From contig UQYL01000027.1 of NCBI GenBank assembly GCA_900545365.1, forward strand, positions 1-17,868: a DNA stretch of 17,868 nucleotides, read 5' to 3'. Every line of letters begins with the position of its first letter. Within the stretch, counting starts at the first letter, position 1. Below the pieces are notes generated by a model. The model saw only the letters and a list, made by a program, of their open reading frames with translations, did no database searches and was not told the DNA's origin. The translations under genes and the position numbers were made by a program. Positions 1 to 6,172 of the stretch are shown here, in pieces. Source of the DNA: an uncultured Dialister sp. GTDB lineage: Bacteria > Bacillota > Negativicutes > Veillonellales > Dialisteraceae.

Positions 1-377
1 GCCGCTTCGCACCCGACGAGCCGCACCGACGGGTCGCCGATGAAATGATAAAAGCTGCCGCTGGCGTTCGAGCCGCCGCCGACGCAGGCCGCCACCACGT
101 CGGGCAGCCGCCCTTCCTTCTCCGCGAGCTGCTCTTTGATCTCTTTCGAGATGACCGCCTGGAAATCGCGGACGATCGTCGGGAAGGGATGGGGCCCCAT
201 GACGGAGCCCAGGCAGTAATGGGTGTCGCTCACGCGGCGCGTCCATTCCCGGAGCGCTTCCGACACGGCGTCTTTCAGCGTGCCCGTGCCGCTCATGATC
301 TCATTCATCACCGTGTAGGCTTCGTCATAAGTGAGATCTTCTTTATTTACAAGTTTTACGATGGCTTCCTTTATCAT
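1..377 (-). pseudogene. In-frame trpD'-'trpB chimera (partial, runs off window)
   Basis: The frame opens at ATG 377 with a GAGGAG Shine-Dalgarno 8 bases upstream and stays open to the window edge (125 residues seen). Residues 1-30 (MIKEAIVKLV...NEIMSG) match the N-terminus of TrpD, anthranilate phosphoribosyltransferase. From about residue 29 it is TrpB, tryptophan synthase beta: GTLKDA (32-37), GPHPFPTIVRDFQ (61-73) and the PLP-phosphate loop CVGGGSNA (98-105). The TrpD glycine-rich PRPP site and catalytic body are absent. So is roughly the first 160 residues of TrpB, including the PLP-lysine segment (HKxN). Neither activity is therefore expected. The join lies in the short repeat GGCACGGGCACG (about 282-293), consistent with a deletion between microhomologies that removed the rest of trpD, any trpC/trpF, and half of trpB. 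It sits behind a Trp T-box. An assembly error could give the same picture. Family assignment of both halves is firm; function is not. Confidence 0.8.
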
Positions 378-409
378 GGTCTTTTCTCCTCTCTGAAATA
401 CGATACTGC

Positions 410-478
410 TCAGAAAATCCCATGACGCCATCGGCGGCCTCTCCGGATCAGGCGGCGGCCGGTCCTCACTGCTTTCAT
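410..478 (-). other. Short ORF (22 codons) between T-box terminator and trp chimera
   Basis: An ATG at 478 is preceded by GGGAGG at 5-6 bases, a good ribosome-binding site, and runs 22 codons to TGA at 410. The product is very arginine-rich (about 9 Arg) with one Trp and resembles no protein I know. It lies exactly where the first structural gene after a T-box (often trpE) would start. It may be the remnant of that gene's initiation region after deletion, a leader peptide, or chance. It is out of frame with the downstream trpD'-'trpB ORF. Confidence 0.3.
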
Positions 479-496
479 GCGTTCCTCCCTGCCAAT

Positions 497-526
497 AAAA
501 AACTCCTCCGACTTCTGTCAGAGGAG
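497..526 (-). terminator. Intrinsic terminator of the T-box leader
   Basis: On the minus strand CTCCTC-T-GAC, loop AGAA, GTC-G-GAGGAG forms a near-perfect stem followed by TTTTTTATT. It is the alternative fold to the antiterminator at about 562-602, as expected for a transcription-attenuating T-box. Confidence 0.85.
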
Positions 527-800
527 CAAATAAAAACGCCCTGACAGAAATCACTTTCCGTCAAGGACGAATCGCAACAGCTTGATCCGCGGTGCCGCCT
601 TGATTTCACGGCATGACCCGTGCGCTCGGCAGGATACCAACATATCCCCGGCAACTGACGTATGCCCTCACGTCGCGGAATACTCTGCGGCTTCCCGCAT
701 TTCCCCGCGCCCTCAGCGGTCCATTTGACAGCTTGTTTCTTACCCGGCTCTCATCCCCGCGGGCTCTCTGTGAAGTCATCACTGCCGTTACTTCCGCTTC
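497..800 (-). promoter_or_regulatory. T-box riboswitch leader, tryptophan specifier
   Basis: The minus-strand leader shows the T-box order. Stem I contains an AGAGAGCC-type motif and a GATGAGAGCCGGG apical region. The specifier context is AAATGGACC, with TGG (Trp) at 721-723. A small stem CACGG...CCGTG lies at 608-623. The T-box sequence AAGGCGGCACCGCGG is at 587-601 within the antiterminator CAAGG...CCTTG. An intrinsic terminator follows at 497-526. In the family, uncharged tRNA pairs its anticodon with the specifier and its NCCA end with the UGGN bulge, giving antitermination. The last bulge base, C, fits the G73 discriminator of bacterial tRNA-Trp. The first bulge base is C instead of the usual U, which would weaken pairing with A76. 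The 5' boundary is approximate. It controls the trp-derived ORF downstream. Confidence 0.88.
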
Positions 801-828
801 AACGGTTTGCGTTTTTTTGATTTCCAAA

Positions 829-856
829 AGCATATCACAAAAAATTTCTTCCGCAA
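829..856 (-). promoter_or_regulatory. Probable promoter of the T-box/trp transcript
   Basis: The -10 TATGCT (829-834) is preceded by TG and one base (extended -10). The -35-like TTGCGG (851-856) lies 16 bases upstream. The start would fall near 822, giving a leader of about 320 nt to the terminator. Both boxes are imperfect; position between the DUF805 terminator and the T-box is the main support. Confidence 0.4.
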
Positions 857-889
857 CGATTTCAGAAAAATTCTTTCCAGAAAAGTACA

Positions 890-912
890 ATAAAAAAACG
901 CCCGAAGGCGTT
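890..912 (-). terminator. Terminator after the DUF805 gene
   Basis: Minus strand AACGCC-TTCG-GGCGTT followed by TTTTTATT begins 4 bases after the stop codon of the 916-1320 gene. The UUCG-type tetraloop and T-run are typical of a Rho-independent terminator. Confidence 0.85.
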
Positions 913-915
913 TCT

Positions 916-1320
916 TCATACATCGTAGGGATATTCCAGCGGGTCGAGGCCGTACTCGTTCGGCCCCGCCGTGCCCCGCGCGAAGAGCAGGTACAGGGAG
1001 AGGAAGAAATTCACCACCGGAATGAACGTGCCGATGATGACGGGCCACTCTCCGCGGCCCAGATCGTGGGCCCGCCGCGAGACGAGCGACAGAAGCGACC
1101 ACAGGAGCGGGAGATAGACCACGTACAGCCAGAAGACATGCTGCGCCACGGCCCACACCGCGCCCATGAGGAGCCACACGGGGAGCGCCCGGATGAAAAA
1201 GCGCATCCTGTTCAGCCTGCCGTCGAAGCAGAACCACCGCCCCTTCAGCGACCGGTCCGTAAATCCGTCGGGCTTCCCGTACGCGGCCTGCTGCACGTCC
1301 CACTGCTCCATTTTCATCAT
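916..1320 (-). CDS. DUF805 family inner-membrane protein
   Basis: A 134-residue protein of the DUF805 (YhaH-type) family, membrane proteins of unknown function. Diagnostic segments are visible: FDGRLNRMRFF near residue 32-42, opening the membrane domain; RRAHDLGRGEWP after the central helices; and a GPNEYGLDPL tail. Three to four hydrophobic segments (about 44-60, 62-78, 93-112) suit an integral membrane protein. The chosen start, ATG 1320, has GGAGGGG 6 bases upstream; the next codon is also ATG, so one residue is uncertain. It follows the gyrB terminator and has its own terminator, so it is probably monocistronic. Function is not predictable from context. Confidence 0.88.
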   Translation of the reverse strand: MMKMEQWDVQQAAYGKPDGFTDRSLKGRWFCFDGRLNRMRFFIRALPVWLLMGAVWAVAQHVFWLYVVYLPLLWSLLSLVSRRAHDLGRGEWPVIIGTFIPVVNFFLSLYLLFARGTAGPNEYGLDPLEYPYDV

Positions 1321-1401
1321 GATGCTCCCCTCCGAGGTCTGTTTTTTTCATCGTAAAAGAGCCGCGTAAAAATTTTTTATGCGGTTTGTAAAATCTGTGT
1401 C

Positions 1402-1435
1402 AGAAAACAGAAAAGCACGGGGGCTTCCCGTGCTT
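1402..1435 (-). terminator. Terminator after gyrB
   Basis: A 9-bp stem (AAGCACGGG at 1413-1421 with CCCGTGCTT at 1427-1435) is followed on the minus strand by TTTTCTGTTTT. It starts just after the gyrB stop codon. Confidence 0.85.
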
Positions 1436-1441
1436 CTTTTT

Positions 1442-3391
1442 TTACAGATCGAGATTGGTCACGTTCTTCGCGTTCTCTTCGATGAATTTGCGCCGCGGCT
1501 CCACCTTGTCCCCCATGAGGATGGTAAAGAGCCGGTCCGCTTCCACCGCGTCGGTCACTTCCACGCGGAGCATGACACGCTGCTCCGGATTCATGGTGGT
1601 ATCCCAGAGCTGTTCCGGATTCATCTCGCCCAGCCCTTTGTAGCGCTGAATGGTGCACCCTTCGATGCCAATCTCCTTCAGAAGCTTGTCCTGCTCGTCG
1701 TCGTCGTAGGTGTAGTATTTCGCGCGGCCCTTCTTCACCTGGTAAAGCGGCGGCTGCGCGATGTACACATGCCCCTCCGTGATGAGGCGCGGCATGTAGC
1801 GGTAGAAGAAGGTGAGGAGCAGCGTGCGGATGTGCGCGCCGTCCACGTCGGCATCGGTCATGATGATGATCTTGTCGTAGCGGAGCTTGTCCATATTGAA
1901 ATCTTCGCCAATGCCCGTGCCGAAGGCCATGATCATGGTGCCGATGGTCTCGCTGGAGAGCACCCGGTCGATGCGGGCCTTCTCCACATTGAGGATCTTG
2001 CCGCGGAGCGGGAGGATCGCCTGATACCGGCGGTCGCGGCCGGACTTCGCGCTGCCCCCTGCGGAGTCGCCTTCGACGATGTAGATCTCCGTGAGCTTCG
2101 GGTCGCGCTCCGTGCAGTCCGCCAGTTTCCCCGGCAGGCTGGAGATCTCGAGAGCGTCTTTTCTGCGGGCAAGGGCTTTTGCCTTCTTCGCCGCTTCCCT
2201 GGCGCGCCGGGCGAGGAGGCTCTTCTCAATGATCGCTTTCGCGTCGGCGGGATTTTCCGCGAAAAATTCCTGGAGGCCTTCGCTCACAATGCCGTCCACG
2301 ATGCCCTTCACTTCCGAATTGCCGAGCTTCGTCTTCGTCTGCCCTTCAAACTGCGGATTGGGCACCTTCACGCTGATGACGCACGTCAGGCCTTCCCGCA
2401 CGTCGTCGCCGGTGAGATTGTCTTCCGACGCCTTCAGGAGATTGTTGTTCCGGGCGTACGTATTGATGGCGCGGGTGAGGGCCGTGCGGAAGCCCACGAG
2501 GTGCATGCCCCCTTCTACCGTATTGATATCGTTGACGAAAGTATACATATTTTCCGTATACCCGTCCTGATACTGCATGGCGATATCCACGATGACCCGG
2601 TCGCGCTCCCCTTCAAAGGAAATGACTTTCTGATTGATCAGGTCTTTCCCTTCATTCAGGTACTGCACGTACTCCGTGATGCCTCCGGCGTAATTAAAGG
2701 ACGCTTCCTGTTCCCTTCCGGCGCGCCTGTCGGTGAGAGTGATGGTGAGGCCCTTATTCAGGAAAGCGAGCTCGCGCATGCGCTCTTTCAGCGTCTCGAA
2801 GCTGAAATCCGTGCCTTCCTTGAAGATCTCCGGATCGGGGAGGAACGTGACGGACGTGCCCGTATCTTTCGCCTTTCCGACGATCTTCATATCTTCCGTC
2901 TTCTCCCCGCGGGAGAAAGCCATTTCATAAATATTTCCGTTCCGTCTGACCCGGACCCGGGTCCACACGGTGAGGGCGTTCACCACGGAAATGCCCACGC
3001 CGTGGAGACCGCCGGAAATGGGATAGCCGTCGCCGCCGAATTTGCCGCCCGCGTGGAGCACCGTGAGAACGACTTCCATGGCGGGCTTGCCCGTCTCATG
3101 CATATCCGTGGGGATGCCGCGGCCGTTGTCCGTGACGGTGCAGCTCCCGTCCTCATTGATGGTCACTTCGATGTGCGTGCAGTATCCGGCCAGCGCCTCG
3201 TCGATGCTGTTGTCCACCACTTCGTACACCAGATGATGAAGGCCCCGGGCCGAGGTAGAGCCGATGTACATCCCCGGACGGAGACGCACCGCTTCCAATC
3301 CTTCCAGCACGCGGATATCTTTCGCGCCGTAATTCTTCGCGCCCCGCTCCTCGTCCTGGTGAGACTGTATTTCATGGATCTCTTCGCTCAT
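1442..3391 (-). CDS. gyrB: DNA gyrase subunit B
   Basis: ATPase subunit of the type IIA topoisomerase that introduces negative supercoils, working as A2B2 with GyrA. The order of landmarks is complete. GHKL ATPase: EVVDNSIDEA (57-66), DNGRGIP (88-94), GGKFGG and GGLHGVG. TOPRIM: EGDSAGG (440-446) and DADVDGAH (513-520). C-terminal GyrA-contact part: QRYKGLGEMNPEQLW (about 582-596), ending in NVTNLDL. At 649 residues it is the short Gram-positive-type form, without the extra TOPRIM insertion of enterobacteria. The start is ATG 3391, because AAGGAG lies 7 bases upstream; an in-frame ATG at 3412 has no such site. gyrA and recF are not adjacent. A TATAAT promoter and a terminator bracket it as a single-gene unit. 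Confidence 0.98.
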   Translation of the reverse strand: MSEEIHEIQSHQDEERGAKNYGAKDIRVLEGLEAVRLRPGMYIGSTSARGLHHLVYEVVDNSIDEALAGYCTHIEVTINEDGSCTVTDNGRGIPTDMHETGKPAMEVVLTVLHAGGKFGGDGYPISGGLHGVGISVVNALTVWTRVRVRRNGNIYEMAFSRGEKTEDMKIVGKAKDTGTSVTFLPDPEIFKEGTDFSFETLKERMRELAFLNKGLTITLTDRRAGREQEASFNYAGGITEYVQYLNEGKDLINQKVISFEGERDRVIVDIAMQYQDGYTENMYTFVNDINTVEGGMHLVGFRTALTRAINTYARNNNLLKASEDNLTGDDVREGLTCVISVKVPNPQFEGQTKTKLGNSEVKGIVDGIVSEGLQEFFAENPADAKAIIEKSLLARRAREAAKKAKALARRKDALEISSLPGKLADCTERDPKLTEIYIVEGDSAGGSAKSGRDRRYQAILPLRGKILNVEKARIDRVLSSETIGTMIMAFGTGIGEDFNMDKLRYDKIIIMTDADVDGAHIRTLLLTFFYRYMPRLITEGHVYIAQPPLYQVKKGRAKYYTYDDDEQDKLLKEIGIEGCTIQRYKGLGEMNPEQLWDTTMNPEQRVMLRVEVTDAVEADRLFTILMGDKVEPRRKFIEENAKNVTNLDL

Positions 3392-3469
3392 GTGATTCTC
3401 CTTAAAACGCAAAAAAAGAACACCGGCGCGGCGCTCCCGCCATGCCGTGCGTATCCGTATATTTATATT

Positions 3470-3478
3470 ATTATACCA
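3470..3478 (-). promoter_or_regulatory. Extended -10 promoter of gyrB
   Basis: Minus strand TGG-TATAAT, a consensus -10 with the upstream TG, about 80 bases before the gyrB start. No good -35 is seen at 17 bases (a T-rich tract lies there). It faces the mtg promoter in the divergent spacer. Confidence 0.65.
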
Positions 3479-3516
3479 TAATAGCGAAAGAAAAAAGAAA
3501 CCGGATTCTCCGTCTC

Positions 3517-3537
3517 TTTCCCGAAGAAAGCGGGAAA
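3517..3537. repeat. Inverted repeat in the gyrB/mtg divergent spacer
   Basis: Perfect 7-bp arms TTTCCCG (3517-3523) and CGGGAAA (3531-3537) with a 7-base spacer. It covers the place of the -35 box of the plus-strand promoter and lies about 40 bases upstream of the gyrB -10. Without a T-run it is a poor terminator; a protein-binding site is possible. Confidence 0.4.
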
Positions 3538-3547
3538 ATTTCCGCTG

Positions 3548-3556
3548 TGCTACAAT
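3548..3556 (+). promoter_or_regulatory. Extended -10 promoter of the GT51-crcB unit
   Basis: TGC-TACAAT, one mismatch from the -10 consensus with upstream TG. Transcription would begin near 3563, which argues that the ATG at 3565 is not the start and favours ATG 3583. Confidence 0.55.
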
Positions 3557-3582
3557 AAGACAGCATGCAAAACGAGGTGTCT

Positions 3583-4464
3583 ATGAAAAAATTGTTTCTT
3601 CTCCTCCTGCTCCTCGGAGCGGCGTGGGGATTTTATGAAGGGCGGACCGGCAGCGAAGCGGTGCAGCCTCACGGACGGGCCGCGGCGGGCGAGCTCTCTC
3701 CCCTCGACAAGGCGTCGTCTTTTTTCGACGCGCTCTTCGCGGGCCTCTCCGATCTCTCCTTTGACGCGCCGTCGGTCTTTTCCGAAGAGGCGGCGCCTCC
3801 GGAAGACCCGCCGCCGCAGGATCCCGCCGGCGAAGGCTCCGTCTTCGCGCCCATCCTGGAAGTCTGGAATTTCCGGGAGTCCCTGGAGAGCCGCATTGAC
3901 CGCTCGGCCTTCGTCACCGGCGATGACATCCCGCTCCTCCTGAAGCAGGCCGTCGTCGCCGCGGAAGACCGCCGTTTCTATGAGCACGGCGCCATCGATC
4001 TGATCGGCGTCATCCGCGCGGCCGCCGTGAACGCCGCTGCCGGGGAGACCGTCGAAGGTGGCAGCACCATTTCCCAGCAGACCGTGAAAAATATTTTTCT
4101 CTCCGGCGAGCGCACCATGTCCCGCAAGATACGGGAATTCTTCCTTGCCGTCCAGCTGGAGCAGAATTACACGAAAGACGAGATCCTTGAGCTCTACCTG
4201 AATACGATCTATTTCGGCCACGGCGCGTACGGCGTCGGCCCGGCATGCCGCACCTATTTCGGAAAAGAGCCCGCCGACCTGACGCTTCAGGAATGCGCCA
4301 TGATCGCCGGTCTGCCCCAGGCTCCCTCCGCCTATGACCCCATCGACCACCCGGAGGAGGCGAAGAAGCGCCAGGCCGTGGTGCTCATGCTCATGGCGCG
4401 GGAAGGATACATCACGGCGCAGCAGACGTCAGCCGCCGCGTTTCACGTCATTCTCGACGAATAA
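3583..4464 (+). CDS. Monofunctional peptidoglycan glycosyltransferase (GT51)
   Basis: Polymerises lipid II into glycan strands at the outer face of the inner membrane. The GT51 motifs are in order: AAEDRRFYEHG (126-136, catalytic Glu128), EGGSTISQQTVKN (158-170), RKIREFFLAVQLE (181-193), EILELYLNTIYFGHGAYG (200-217), and LTLQECAMIAGLPQAPSAYDP (233-253). There is no transpeptidase domain after it, so at 293 residues it is MtgA-like rather than a class A PBP. An N-terminal membrane anchor (residues 3-17) is followed by an unusually long Pro/Glu/Ala-rich spacer to about residue 88. Start ATG 3583 is chosen over 3565 for its GAGGTG site and because the promoter -10 ends at 3556. crcB follows 9 bases after the stop, its Shine-Dalgarno touching this stop codon. 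Confidence 0.92.
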   Translation: MKKLFLLLLLLGAAWGFYEGRTGSEAVQPHGRAAAGELSPLDKASSFFDALFAGLSDLSFDAPSVFSEEAAPPEDPPPQDPAGEGSVFAPILEVWNFRESLESRIDRSAFVTGDDIPLLLKQAVVAAEDRRFYEHGAIDLIGVIRAAAVNAAAGETVEGGSTISQQTVKNIFLSGERTMSRKIREFFLAVQLEQNYTKDEILELYLNTIYFGHGAYGVGPACRTYFGKEPADLTLQECAMIAGLPQAPSAYDPIDHPEEAKKRQAVVLMLMAREGYITAQQTSAAAFHVILDE

Positions 4465-4473
4465 GGAGGCCCT

Positions 4474-4857
4474 ATGCCCTCGCTCTCTCTGCTTCTCTGC
4501 GTGGCCGCCGGCGGCGCGGCAGGCGCTGTCCTCCGGTGGCTCACGGGATTTTTCCTCGCCCAGAATCTGGGGACGGACTGGCCCTACGGCACCATGGCCG
4601 TCAATCTGTCCGGCTCCTTTCTGATCGGCTTCCTCTCCGTGCTGCTCCTCCAGAAATATCCCGATCCGCACCTCGCCGCATTCCTCATCGCGGGCTTTCT
4701 CGGCGGGCTCACCACCTTTTCTTCCTTCATCAATGAAGGCCTCCAGTTTCTCCTCGCGGGGCGGCCGGAGACGGGCCTCCTCTACCTGGCCGGAGAGACC
4801 GCGGCGGGCCTTGCCGCGGCGGCGCTCGGCGTCTTTTTCGGCCGCTTCTTCGTGTGA
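4474..4857 (+). CDS. crcB: Fluoride ion channel CrcB/FluC
   Basis: Small dual-topology channel that exports fluoride across the cytoplasmic membrane. Its 127 residues form four hydrophobic helices. Family signatures are present: GGAAGAVLRW (13-22), GTMAVNLSGSFLIGF (39-53) with the conserved Asn44, and GFLGGLTTFSSF (74-85), holding the sodium-site region and the Phe residues that line the pore. AAGGAGG lies 5-6 bases before ATG 4474 and overlaps the stop of the upstream glycosyltransferase gene, so the two are co-transcribed and probably coupled. I see no fluoride riboswitch ahead of the unit. Some Firmicutes encode two CrcB proteins; only one copy is here, consistent with a homodimer. Confidence 0.95.
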   Translation: MPSLSLLLCVAAGGAAGAVLRWLTGFFLAQNLGTDWPYGTMAVNLSGSFLIGFLSVLLLQKYPDPHLAAFLIAGFLGGLTTFSSFINEGLQFLLAGRPETGLLYLAGETAAGLAAAALGVFFGRFFV

Positions 4858-4880
4858 TCCCGCTTCGGCGGGATTTTCTA
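4857..4880 (+). terminator. Terminator after crcB
   Basis: ATCCCGC (4857-4863), loop TTCG, GCGGGAT (4868-4874), then TTTCTATTTT. The stem begins in the last base of the crcB stop codon. Confidence 0.88.
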
Positions 4881-4929
4881 TTTTCCCGCAGAATGCCTTT
4901 CGGGCATGGAACAGCGCGCAGCAGAAGTA

Positions 4930-4959
4930 TTGGATATCTTCTTCTCCTTTTCCTACAAT
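4930..4959 (+). promoter_or_regulatory. Promoter of the secreted hydrolase
   Basis: TTGGAT (4930-4935) and TACAAT (4954-4959) with an 18-base spacer, 40 bases ahead of the ATG at 4999. It lies just after the crcB terminator. Confidence 0.6.
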
Positions 4960-4998
4960 ACAGACAGGAAATCAAACAGAGCGAAAGGAGAATCCATC

Positions 4999-6066
4999 AT
5001 GAACATCAGAAAGAAAGTACTGCCGATGCTGCTCGCCGCCATCCTCACCGGAGGACTCGCCTCCGCGGCCAATCCGGTCATTCCCGATCCGCTGCCCCTC
5101 GCCGAGACGGGCGACCTCTCCCGCGGCGCCGATAATTTCTACCGGAGCAGCGCCGTGGACGGACAGGCCGTCTCTTTCCCCAATCTGTACGGCATGAAAG
5201 TGGCGGGCAATCTCTTCACGCCGAAAGGCATGGACCGCGCCCGTCCCCATGCCGCGGTCATCGTGGGGCACCCCATGGGCGCGGTGAAGGAACAGAGCGC
5301 CAATCTGTACGCCCAGAAAATGGCGGAGCACGGCTATGTGGCCCTCTCTGTCGATCTCACCTTCTGGGGCGATTCGGAAGGGACGCCGCGGAACGCCGTC
5401 TCCCCCGATCTGTACAGCGAGACCTTCAGCGCCGCCGCGGATTATCTGGACACGCTCCCCTTTGTGGACGGAGACAAGATCGGCGTCATTGGCATCTGCG
5501 GCAGCGGCAGCTACGCCGTGAGCGAGGCGAAGATCGATCCCCGTCTCAGGGCTGTCGCCACGGTGAGCATGTACGACATGGGCGCCGCTTCCCGCGACGG
5601 CCTGCGGAACGGTCTCACTCCTGAAGCGCGGAAAGCGGTCATTGCCGAAGCTGCGGCGCAGCGCGGCCTGGAATACGCCGGAGCGGCTCCCGCCTACACC
5701 GGCGGCACTGTGGAGCACATCGATGAGCATTCTTCCGCCGTGGAGAAAGAATTTTACGACTTCTACCGCACCCGCCGCGGCGCGTCGGAAGAGCCTCACG
5801 CCACGACGCCCCGCCTCACGAGCAATGTGAAACTCATGAATTTCTATCCTTTCAATGACATCGAGACCATCTCGCCCCGGCCGCTTCTCTTCATCGCGGG
5901 AGAGAACGCCCACTCCATCGAATTCAGCGAAGACGCGTACCGTCTCGCCGCCGAGCCGAAGGAGCTTTACCTGGTACCGAACGCGGGCCACGTCGATCTC
6001 TATGACCGTGTGGATGTCATCCCGTGGGAGAAACTGTATTCCTTCTTCGACAAGTATCTGAAATGA
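4999..6066 (+). CDS. Secreted alpha/beta hydrolase (YcjY/dienelactone-hydrolase-like)
   Basis: Predicted exported hydrolase of 355 residues. Residues 1-23 form a Sec signal peptide (MNIRKK, hydrophobic core, ASA cleavage site before ANP). The fold is visible as VIVGHPMG (87-94, oxyanion region), SVDLTFWGDSEG (117-128), nucleophile elbow GVIGICGSGSY (162-172), acid-side GENAHS (301-306) and the catalytic His in NAGHVDLYD (328-336). The elbow offers Cys167 rather than a classic GxSxG serine; related proteins carry GICGWGG or GVCGSGG here. The substrate is unknown. Start ATG 4999 has AAGGAG 7 bases upstream; the longer frame from 4906 would bury the signal peptide and the promoter. It is single-gene, bracketed by a promoter and a terminator. 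Confidence 0.85.
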   Translation: MNIRKKVLPMLLAAILTGGLASAANPVIPDPLPLAETGDLSRGADNFYRSSAVDGQAVSFPNLYGMKVAGNLFTPKGMDRARPHAAVIVGHPMGAVKEQSANLYAQKMAEHGYVALSVDLTFWGDSEGTPRNAVSPDLYSETFSAAADYLDTLPFVDGDKIGVIGICGSGSYAVSEAKIDPRLRAVATVSMYDMGAASRDGLRNGLTPEARKAVIAEAAAQRGLEYAGAAPAYTGGTVEHIDEHSSAVEKEFYDFYRTRRGASEEPHATTPRLTSNVKLMNFYPFNDIETISPRPLLFIAGENAHSIEFSEDAYRLAAEPKELYLVPNAGHVDLYDRVDVIPWEKLYSFFDKYLK

Positions 6067-6070
6067 GAAA

Positions 6071-6097
6071 GAGCCGCCTTCTCCGGGCGGCTTTTTT
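6071..6097 (+). terminator. Terminator after the hydrolase
   Basis: GCCGCC (6073-6078), 7-base loop, GGCGGC (6086-6091), then TTTTTT. Clear Rho-independent structure, 5 bases after the stop. Confidence 0.9.
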
Positions 6098-6104
6098 CAT
6101 GCGG

Positions 6105-6113
6105 TGCTATAAT
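6105..6113 (+). promoter_or_regulatory. Extended -10 promoter of mnmA
   Basis: TGC-TATAAT, a perfect -10 with the TG extension. The -35 position falls inside the preceding terminator stem, so recognition must rest on the extended -10. Confidence 0.65.
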
Positions 6114-6172
6114 AAATCTGCTCATCCTTCGAACTTTCAACCCGATATTGATGGCAGAAAGGATAGATACTT

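Noticed and set aside
606..923. Minus-strand 105-codon frame across the T-box leader
   Set aside because: The stretch is explained by the structured leader RNA; the frame starts inside the DUF805 terminator and has no RBS.
613..1356. Plus-strand 247-codon frame across the T-box and opposite DUF805
   Set aside because: It covers the leader RNA and an antisense gene; no RBS and low-complexity translation.
1379..3481. Plus-strand 700-codon open frame opposite gyrB
   Set aside because: It is antisense to an unmistakable gyrB, has no RBS, and its His/Arg/Val-rich product is what GC-rich codon structure gives on the opposite strand.
3538..3582. Fluoride riboswitch ahead of the GT51-crcB unit
   Set aside because: The 5' leader after the -10 is only about 20 bases, too short, and the conserved fluoride-switch sequence is absent.
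3565..3582. Upstream ATG (3565) as start of the GT51 protein
   Set aside because: It lies 9 bases after the -10 box and has no RBS; ATG 3583 has a GAGGTG site and gives a clean membrane anchor.
4972..5991. Minus-strand 339-codon frame opposite the secreted hydrolase
   Set aside because: The sense frame has a signal peptide, catalytic motifs, RBS, promoter and terminator; the antisense frame has none.
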